This document shows, one piece after another, positions 57,303-64,000 of a stretch of DNA of 64,000 nucleotides. Under the pieces are notes generated by a model. That model saw only the letters and a program-made list of their open reading frames with translations, ran no database searches and was not told where the DNA came from. The stretch is from JASLDZ01 sp964235945 (GTDB taxonomy: Bacteria; Pseudomonadota; Alphaproteobacteria; Caulobacterales; Caulobacteraceae), in NCBI GenBank assembly GCA_964235945.1, contig CAXSDV010000006.1:27872-91871 (forward strand), read 5' to 3'. The first letter of the stretch is position 1, and each line of letters begins with the position of its first letter. The translations under genes were made by a program, and so were the position numbers.

Positions 57303-58130
57303 TCAAGCGGCGGCGAGGGTCTTGGGACCGGGGCGCGCGGGCGCGGGCGCGGCGGGCAGGCGCAGCACCGCGCACAGGCCGCGCCCGACCTCCGACGTCA
57401 GGCGCAGCGTGCCGCCCATGGCCTCGGCCAGGAGGCGCGTGGTGGGAAGGCCCAGGCCCGACCCGTCGGCGCCGCGCTCCAGGGCCGACGTCCCCTGCTC
57501 GAAGGGGCGCACCACGCGCACCAGCGCGGCGGCGGGCAGGCCCGGGCCGTCGTCCTCCACCGCCAGCGCCACCCGGCCGTCCGGGAGGGGGCGGGCCAGC
57601 AGGCGCACCTCGCCGCCCTCCGGCGAAGCCTGGACGGCGTTCTGCAGCAGGTGGGTCAGCGCCATGGCCAGGCCGCGCGCGTCGGCGAGGGCCCACTCCG
57701 CACCCGGCTCCAAACGTCGCGCCAGCGTGACCCCGCGCGCGGCCGCCTCGGCCGCCACCGCGCGCTCGGCGGCGGCCATGGCGACGAGGCAGGGCTCGGG
57801 ACGCAGGTCGAGGTCGCCCGCGCCCATCTCCAGCCGGGCGATGTCCAGCACCTGGTTGACCAGCCGCAGCAGCTTGAGCCCGCTCTGGTGGATCATGGCG
57901 GCGTGCTCGCGGTAGCGCGGCTCGTCCAGCGGGCCGTACAGTTCTTCCGAGATGATCTCGGAGAAGCCGAGGATGGCGTTGAGCGGGGTGCGCAACTCGT
58001 GGCTGGCCAGGCGCAGGAAGGCGATCCGGCCCTCCTCCGCCCGCGCCCTGCGCCGGTCGGGCGCGGAGGAGCGCGCCGGCGTGGACGGGGCGGCGGAGGT
58101 CGGGAAGGGCTGAGGCCCGGTGTCGGCCAT
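57303..58130 (-). CDS. Soluble sensor histidine kinase
   Basis: 275 residues, no transmembrane segment or recognised sensor. HisKA at about 34-105 with the phosphoacceptor His in LRLASHELRTPLNAILGFSEI. HATPase at about 150-260 (HLLQNAVQASPEGG, VEDDGPGLPAAA, GSGLGLPTTRLLAEAMGG). ELYGPLDEPRYREHAAMI is a phrase seen in kinases of the PleC/DivJ type. Its input would have to be cytoplasmic or through a partner. Divergent from a second kinase 170 bases away. Confidence 0.88.
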   Translation of the reverse strand: MADTGPQPFPTSAAPSTPARSSAPDRRRARAEEGRIAFLRLASHELRTPLNAILGFSEIISEELYGPLDEPRYREHAAMIHQSGLKLLRLVNQVLDIARLEMGAGDLDLRPEPCLVAMAAAERAVAAEAAARGVTLARRLEPGAEWALADARGLAMALTHLLQNAVQASPEGGEVRLLARPLPDGRVALAVEDDGPGLPAAALVRVVRPFEQGTSALERGADGSGLGLPTTRLLAEAMGGTLRLTSEVGRGLCAVLRLPAAPAPARPGPKTLAAA

Positions 58131-58302
58131 GGGGCGCTCGGCGGCGGTGGGGCGCCCACCTTAACCCCGGCCGGCTTACGAGGAAGTTTCCGAACGCGGA
58201 CGGCGCGCGGGCTCGCCTGCGGGTTGCGCCGTCTCGCCGGACGGGGACGACGGCGCTAACTTCGACACGAGCCTGCGAAAGCCGCGGGCGCAGGACCCGA
58301 CC

Positions 58303-59652
58303 GTGTCGTCACCGCCCGCCCCGAGCCCCGACGCCCAGACCGCCCGGCCCGCCGCCGCGCGCGGGCGTCGGACGGCCGGCTGGCACGGCGGCTGGGCGCT
58401 GGCCATGGCCGCCCTGTTCGGCGCCGCGCTGCTGGCGGGCGACCGGGCGGGGCTGGCGGCGGGCGCGCCCCTGGCGCTGGCGGCCGTTCCGGGCCTGGTG
58501 GGCGCGTTCGGCGGCGAACGGGCCCGGGCCGTTCTCCTCACCCTGTGGACCCTGGCGGCGGCGGCGGCCGCGGGCCTGTCCGGCGGGCCGGGCGGACCGC
58601 TGGGCGCACTGTTGCTGGCGCCGGGGGCGGCCGCGGCCGTGCTGGGCTTCGGCGTGGGCCGCGGCGCCCTCCTGATCGCCGGCGCCGCGTCGTTGGCGCT
58701 TCTCGGCGGGGGCGGCGAAGCGTTCGCGGCCGGCGCCCTGCGGAACGTGCTGGGCTTGGGGGCGCTGGCCGCGGTGGCGGGCGCGGGCGCCGCGTCCGCC
58801 GCCCGGCGGAGCGGCGGCGCGGTCCCGGAGGTCTCCCGGGCGCCCGCCCCGTCCGTCGATCCCGCCCGGCTGGAAGCCGCCGAGCGCGCCCGCGCCGAGG
58901 CGGAAGCGGACCGCGACCACGCGCTGGAGACCGCCGCGGCGCGCACCCGCTTCCTGGCGCACATGAGCCACGAGCTGCGCACCCCGCTCAACGCGGTGAT
59001 GGGCTTCTCCGACATCATGCGCACGCGCCTGTTCGGCCCCCTGCCCGACCGTTACGGCGAGTACGCCGAGCTGATCCACGAGAGCGGCCGCCACCTCTTG
59101 GACGTGATCAACGACGTGCTCGACCTCGCAAAGATCGACGCCGGCCGCTACGAGCTGCGGCGCGAGGTTTTCGACGCGCGCGAGGCCACGGCCGCCGCCC
59201 TGCGCCTGGTGCGCGTGCAGGCGGACGAGGCGGGCGTTCGCCTGCGCGGCCTGCCCCCTCCCGGCCCCCTGGAGGTCGACGCCGACCCCCGCGCGCTGAA
59301 GCAGATGGTGCTGAACCTGTTGGCCAACGCGCTCAAGTTCACCCCCCGCGGCGGCGAGGCCACGGTGACGGTCGGCGCGGTGGAGGGCGAGCTTGAGATC
59401 GTGGTGTCCGACACGGGGGTGGGCGTGGCGCCGGAGGACGTGGCGCGCCTGGGCCGCCCGTTCGAGCAAACGGAGGCGGGCCGCCGCGCCGGCGGGGGCA
59501 CAGGATTGGGCTTGAGCCTCGTGCGCGCCTTCGCCGGCCTGCACGGCGGCGCTGTGACGATCGAAAGCCGGCTGGGCTCGGGCACCGCGGTGACCGTGCG
59601 CCTGCCCGTGCTGGTGCGCGCCGACGTCCCCGTCGCGTCGGCCCGGGCCTGA
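58303..59652 (+). CDS. Membrane sensor histidine kinase (PleC/DivJ-like C-terminus)
   Basis: 449 residues starting at GTG. About six hydrophobic segments occupy 30-170 (a possible MHYT/unknown membrane sensor). A coiled coil follows (ERARAEAEADRDHALETAAARTR). HisKA has the phosphoacceptor His in FLAHMSHELRTPLNAVMGFSDIM; TRLFGPLPDRYGEYAELIHESG resembles the cell-cycle kinases PleC and DivJ. The ATPase (NLLANALKFTPRGG, DTGVGVAPED, GGTGLGLSLVRAF) ends the protein. PleC/DivJ identity is not claimed; the sensor half differs. Adjacent to the other kinase gene, divergent. Confidence 0.88.
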   Translation: MSSPPAPSPDAQTARPAAARGRRTAGWHGGWALAMAALFGAALLAGDRAGLAAGAPLALAAVPGLVGAFGGERARAVLLTLWTLAAAAAAGLSGGPGGPLGALLLAPGAAAAVLGFGVGRGALLIAGAASLALLGGGGEAFAAGALRNVLGLGALAAVAGAGAASAARRSGGAVPEVSRAPAPSVDPARLEAAERARAEAEADRDHALETAAARTRFLAHMSHELRTPLNAVMGFSDIMRTRLFGPLPDRYGEYAELIHESGRHLLDVINDVLDLAKIDAGRYELRREVFDAREATAAALRLVRVQADEAGVRLRGLPPPGPLEVDADPRALKQMVLNLLANALKFTPRGGEATVTVGAVEGELEIVVSDTGVGVAPEDVARLGRPFEQTEAGRRAGGGTGLGLSLVRAFAGLHGGAVTIESRLGSGTAVTVRLPVLVRADVPVASARA

Positions 59653-59678
59653 TCCGGCCCGGCCCCGGCCGGACGCGC

Positions 59679-60551
59679 TCAGCGCCCGGCCAGCAGGAAG
59701 GCGCGGCCCGTGGCGAAGTCGCCCGCCGGCAGCAGCATCGAAACGACGCGGTCCTGCCCCCTTCCCGCGAAGACGAGCTCCAGCCGGACGGCCTCGCGCG
59801 GGTCCAGGGCGGCCAGGGCGTCCGCGGCTTGCGCGGGAAAGGTGAAGGCGGTCGCTCCCGGCATGAGGGCGGGATCGGCGGCTCCGCGACCGGCCGCCAG
59901 CACCGCGCGCTCCGCGCGGGGCGGGGGACCGCCCTCCCCCGCGAGGTAGGGGTCGGGCGCGCGGGCCGGGTCGCGCACCACCAGCCGCGCGGCGTAGGCG
60001 TGCGCCGCCTCCGGCCAGGCCAGCACCGCGCTCAGCGTCAGGGGCGCGCCGTCGCGGCGCACGAGGCCGAACAGCACGGGCCGGCCCGCGAACACGCCGC
60101 GGCGCACCAGCGCCCAGCGCGGCGTCCGCTCGCGGCCCAGGGCGCGCTGGGCGCGCCAGCCGCCCGCCCGGTCCGGCAGGTCGAGGCTCGGCTGGTGCGA
60201 CCAGGACATGAAGGCGGCGCGCACCCGCTGGGCGGCGATCCGCAGCTGCGGGTCGGTGCAGGAGACCGCGCGCGCCCGGCCGACCGCGCGCCCGGCGACG
60301 GCCGCCAGCACGGGCGGGGACGCGCCCGCCGCCAGGGCCGCCGCCCGCGCCTGGGCCGCCCCCGCCTCCAGGCTCACCAGCACGGGAGGGACGAACAGGC
60401 CGCAGCGCCGCCCGGCCTCCCCCATCAGCGTGCGGTCGTAGTACAGGCTGGCGGGACCGGCCGGAGCCGCGCGGGCGACGGTGGGGACGGCGCCGGCGAG
60501 GCCCGTCAGGGCGAGCAGGCCGAAAAGGACGCGGGCGGGGCGGGACGACAT
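59679..60551 (-). CDS. Exported protein of unknown function
   Basis: 290 residues. Signal peptide about 1-28 (VARAAPA). The mature protein starts ASLYYDRTLMGEAGRRCGLF, with two cysteines (RRCGLF and VSCTDPQ) that may pair. It continues RVRAAFMSWSHQPSLDLPDRAGGWRAQRALG, then AVLAWPEAAHAYAARLVVRD and FPAQAADALAALDPREAVRLELVF. No family recognised. The RTLM...CGLF opening recurs in annotated hypothetical proteins of this order, which is from memory only. Confidence 0.65.
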   Translation of the reverse strand: MSSRPARVLFGLLALTGLAGAVPTVARAAPAGPASLYYDRTLMGEAGRRCGLFVPPVLVSLEAGAAQARAAALAAGASPPVLAAVAGRAVGRARAVSCTDPQLRIAAQRVRAAFMSWSHQPSLDLPDRAGGWRAQRALGRERTPRWALVRRGVFAGRPVLFGLVRRDGAPLTLSAVLAWPEAAHAYAARLVVRDPARAPDPYLAGEGGPPPRAERAVLAAGRGAADPALMPGATAFTFPAQAADALAALDPREAVRLELVFAGRGQDRVVSMLLPAGDFATGRAFLLAGR

Positions 60552-60614
60552 GCGCCCCGCTCTAACGCCTACGACTTTCGACCGGGTTGACGCCGGGAAA
60601 CTTGGGAGGCGGAC

Positions 60615-60947
60615 GTGGAGTTGGCGACGGACGTGTGGGTGGGGGCGCTGATCCGGCGGGCGGAGCTTTCGGGCGCCTTCGCCGCCGTGCTGCGCCGGGG
60701 CGACGCCCGGGCGGGCGCGGTGCTGGTCAAGGCGATGCACCGGCGCGAGGGTGCGGTGCGCCTCTACGCCCTGGCCAACCGGGGCGAGCGCGGCGACGTG
60801 TGGATGCAGCCGCGCCCCGGCGACGACGAGGCCGCCCTCGACCTCTACGCCGAGCGCCAGGCCGGCTACGACCCCGACCTGTGGGTGGTGGAGATCGACG
60901 ACGCCGCCGGCCGCCACTTTCTGACCGAACCCGTTGAAGGCGGTTAA
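60615..60947 (+). CDS. DUF1491 protein
   Basis: 110 residues, GTG start after GGGAGG. DUF1491 pattern: VWVGALIRRAELSGAFAAVLRRGDARAGAVLVK, then WMQPRPGDDEAALDLYAERQAGYDPDLWVVEIDD. A short soluble alphaproteobacterial family with unknown function. Neighbouring genes give no clue. Confidence 0.85.
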   Translation: MELATDVWVGALIRRAELSGAFAAVLRRGDARAGAVLVKAMHRREGAVRLYALANRGERGDVWMQPRPGDDEAALDLYAERQAGYDPDLWVVEIDDAAGRHFLTEPVEGG

Positions 60948-60995
60948 CCGCGTCCTTCAACCTCGTTTAAAGCGGCGCGGGCGCAGGCTGGGCCC

Positions 60996-61376
60996 ATGCT
61001 GTTCCTGATGAACGACGTCGTCCTGACGCTCGAGCCCAGCCGGACCGTGCCGCCGCTGGAGGCGCGCCGCTTCAGGTCGCTGACCCTGGCCTCCGTGCTC
61101 AAGCTCGGGGCCGAGATGTTCGCCGAGTCGCCCCTGCTGCACCGGGAGGACCCGGACTGCGCGCGGCGCCTCGCCCTGCTCATCGCCTCCAAGAACCCGG
61201 AGGTGAACGCCGCCCTGTTCGTCGCCCCCCGGCGAGGCTGCCCGACCGACCAGGTGGTGTCGCGCCTGGCCCAGGTGTCGCTGGACGTGATGGGCGCCCT
61301 GCGCGCCCGCTTCGACGACGGCGCCCTCACCCCCGTCGCCGCCGACCGCGAGGTCTGGCGACGCATGGCGGCCTGA
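60996..61376 (+). CDS. Hypothetical protein (no family recognised)
   Basis: 126 residues, soluble. Opens LFLMNDVVLTLEPSRTVPPLEARRFRSLTLASVLKLGAEMFAESP, then LLIASKNPEVNAALFVAPRRGCPTDQVVSRLAQVSLDVMGALRARFDDG. Coding character is good (codon bias, clear ATG). The downstream gene is the convergent toxin, with two bases between stops. I cannot assign a function. Confidence 0.65.
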   Translation: MLFLMNDVVLTLEPSRTVPPLEARRFRSLTLASVLKLGAEMFAESPLLHREDPDCARRLALLIASKNPEVNAALFVAPRRGCPTDQVVSRLAQVSLDVMGALRARFDDGALTPVAADREVWRRMAA

Positions 61377-61378
61377 AC

Positions 61379-61717
61379 TCACCAGCCCATGCAGGCCCCG
61401 AGGGCGGCCCGGAGCGCTTCGCGGTCGGGTTCGGCCAGGGCGCCCGTCCGGGAGGCGACCAGGACCAGGTCGAGGGTGGCGAGCTTGGCCCCCCGCACGC
61501 GGCAGGCCTTGGCCAACCCCGCGGTGGCGAGGTCGGTGATCGCAGCGTCGCCCCGCAGGCGTGGGCCCGGCGCACTCGTCACCATGGCCAGCCACACGCG
61601 CCCCTGCTCGGCCGGCAGGGCGGCGTGGGAGACCACCACGGCCGGGCGTCGCTTGGCGCCCACCGAGTCCCCATAAGGAAACGGCACCACCACCACGTCG
61701 AAGGGCTGCAGGTTCAA
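61379..61717 (-). CDS. PemK/MazF-family toxin
   Basis: 112 residues. The MazF ribonuclease core is present: FDVVVVPFPYGDSVGAKRRPAVVVS at the N-terminus, AMVTSAP, DLATAGLAKACRVRGAKLATLD (the R/S-rich RNA site region), and GALAEPDREALRAALGACMGW. TTG start overlaps the stop of the upstream gene (TTGA), the usual antitoxin-first toxin-second coupling. MazF-type enzymes cut mRNA at short motifs. The partner (61714-62082) is not a standard MazE. Confidence 0.85.
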   Translation of the reverse strand: MNLQPFDVVVVPFPYGDSVGAKRRPAVVVSHAALPAEQGRVWLAMVTSAPGPRLRGDAAITDLATAGLAKACRVRGAKLATLDLVLVASRTGALAEPDREALRAALGACMGW

Positions 61718-62082
61718 AGGTCGCGCCAAGCCTCTTCGTCGTCGGCCTCGCTCCACTCCGTGAAGTTCAGGAAGGGATCGCCGTCGCGGTCCCGCCCCGA
61801 AGTCCGCCCCGGGGCGGCGCCCTCCTCCTCGATCTCGATGCGGGACGCGCTGATCAGGCTGGCGGCGGGACCGTCGCCCACCATGCGCATGCTCACGCCC
61901 CCGCGCTGCAACCGGGCCGCCACCGCGGTGGGGTCGCGCACGTAGAACTCGTTCACCGCCTTGTTGTGCTGGGGATCGACCGCCCGGTCGGCCAGGACGA
62001 AGCAGCCGTTGACCAGCTTGGGGGTGAACACCTCCACGCGGCCGTCGGGCAAGCGCCGCCGCCGAACAAATCTGAGCGCCAT
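61714..62082 (-). CDS. Putative antitoxin of the MazF-like module (non-MazE type)
   Basis: 122 residues. Opens MALRFVRRRRLPDGRVEVFTPKLVNGCFVLADRAVDP, a basic beta-rich segment, then KAVNEFYVRDPTAVAARLQRGGVSMRMVG. After a charged linker the C-terminus is acidic and aromatic (DPFLNFTEWSEADDEEAWRDL), the kind of tail that in other antitoxins blocks the toxin active site. No AbrB, RHH, or HTH domain is evident, so the DNA-binding mode is unknown. It precedes and overlaps the toxin gene, divergent from prfC. Confidence 0.68.
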   Translation of the reverse strand: MALRFVRRRRLPDGRVEVFTPKLVNGCFVLADRAVDPQHNKAVNEFYVRDPTAVAARLQRGGVSMRMVGDGPAASLISASRIEIEEEGAAPGRTSGRDRDGDPFLNFTEWSEADDEEAWRDL

Positions 62083-62084
62083 CG

Positions 62085-62155
62085 TGCTAGCTCCAGCAAT
62101 CCGCGATCAGGGTAACGCCTTGCTAGTATTGCGTCCACGATCGCGCCATTGCTAG
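62085..62155. repeat. Three TGCTAG repeats in the antitoxin-prfC intergenic gap
   Basis: TGCTAG at 62085-62090, 62121-62126 and 62150-62155, with AGCAAT (62095-62100) and ATTGCT (62148-62153) as inverted partners. They sit between the divergent antitoxin and prfC starts, where a toxin-antitoxin operator would be expected. The repeats are short and this is a candidate operator only. Confidence 0.35.
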
Positions 62156-62163
62156 AAGCAGAA

Positions 62164-63771
<1,608 letters not shown>

Positions 63772-63772
63772 C

Positions 63773-63792
63773 GCGCCGCCCGCGGGCGGCGC
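63773..63792. repeat. 20-base perfect palindrome after prfC
   Basis: GCGCCGCCCGCGGGCGGCGC is perfectly palindromic and starts two bases after the prfC stop. It may fold as a terminator-like hairpin, but with no U-tract this is uncertain. Confidence 0.45.
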
Positions 63793-63965
63793 CTCGATAG
63801 GCGTCGGACGCACACGGCGACAGACCCCCATCCTGGCAGCCCTGCGTTCGACACGTCTCCGACGGTTGAACACAGGATTGTCCGTAAAAACAAAAGACGG
63901 AAACGCCGTTCTGCGCGCAAGCGGAGAACGCGGTGCGCCGGCGCGCGGCGGCCGGCGCAAAAGAA
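63793..63965. other. Intergenic region after prfC
   Basis: No coding frame is convincing. A 9-of-10 paired hairpin (CGTTCTGCGC/GCGGAGAACG) with a GCAA loop lies at about 63908-63931. A run of A/T (GTAAAAACAAAAG) is at about 63882-63895. No further feature seen. Confidence 0.4.
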
Positions 63966-63993
63966 AGAGCCCGGCCGTTTCGGGCCGGGCTCT
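63966..63993 (-). terminator. Rho-independent terminator for a minus-strand gene entering from the right
   Basis: On the minus strand an 11-base stem (AGAGCCCGGCC/GGCCGGGCTCT) with a 6-base loop is followed by TTCTTTTG. This is a good intrinsic terminator for a gene lying beyond the right edge of the window. Confidence 0.85.
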
Positions 63994-64000
63994 GGAAGGT

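Overview
The window is very GC-rich (roughly 70% by eye) and gene-dense. It looks like an alphaproteobacterial chromosome, most likely Caulobacterales (Caulobacter/Phenylobacterium-like). The reasons are a GapR (DUF2312) nucleoid protein, a PhyR/NepR/PhyK general stress response locus with matching GGAAC-N16/17-CGTT promoters, an aa3-type cytochrome oxidase subunit IV, DUF1491 and several large TonB-dependent receptors. There is no prophage, insertion sequence, integrase or CRISPR array, so this is mostly ordinary chromosome with a few accessory modules.

Layout. 1-5.2 kb: molybdopterin genes (moaA-moaD-moaE, cut at the left edge), a siroheme synthase with a decayed C-terminus, and an agmatine-to-putrescine operon (aguA-aguB-acetyltransferase). 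5.3-18.1 kb: a giant Oar-like TonB receptor, a membrane glycosyltransferase, a class A acid phosphatase, gapR, a HAD phosphatase, a zinc-free bL36, a lytic transglycosylase, cytochrome oxidase subunit IV, and a response regulator overlapping a MASE1 hybrid kinase. 18.2-23.3 kb: a cobalamin riboswitch driving btuB-btuF-btuC-btuD. 23.3-33.7 kb: a diguanylate cyclase, then the general stress response core (entericidin, phyK, nepR, phyR) and a run of small envelope-stress genes, SOD, a phosphoesterase and a lipid-kinase-like gene. Five exact EcfG-type promoters lie here, but no ecfG sigma gene. 33.8-38.9 kb: an FAH-family hydrolase and a DUF2946/TonB receptor/PepSY metal cluster. 39-51.3 kb: a phosphorus and glucose block with a Pho-box-preceded phosphodiesterase-like lipoprotein, an exported protein, gcd-oprB, a decayed receiver domain, tRNA-Gly(CCC), and phnC-phnD-phnE with an OprP-type porin behind a Pho box. 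51.4-64 kb: a PLP decarboxylase and a deoxyhypusine-synthase-like enzyme (polyamines), an Uup ATPase, SufE, two histidine kinases, several family-restricted unknowns, a MazF toxin with an unusual antitoxin candidate, and peptide chain release factor 3.

Three regulatory themes tie genes together. (1) A general stress regulon is clustered next to its own regulators. (2) Candidate PhoB boxes (direct 7-mers every 11 bp) precede the phosphodiesterase lipoprotein, phnC and the giant TonB receptor, with a weaker one before the acid phosphatase. (3) Vitamin B12 import is controlled by its riboswitch. Polyamine synthesis is split between the left (aguAB) and right (decarboxylase plus DHS-like enzyme) parts of the window. 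Nothing here is a clearly new large system. The best candidates for something undescribed are the MazF module with its non-standard antitoxin, the DUF2946/receptor/PepSY cluster with a His/Met-rich insert, and the phosphodiesterase lipoprotein with its coupled exported partner.
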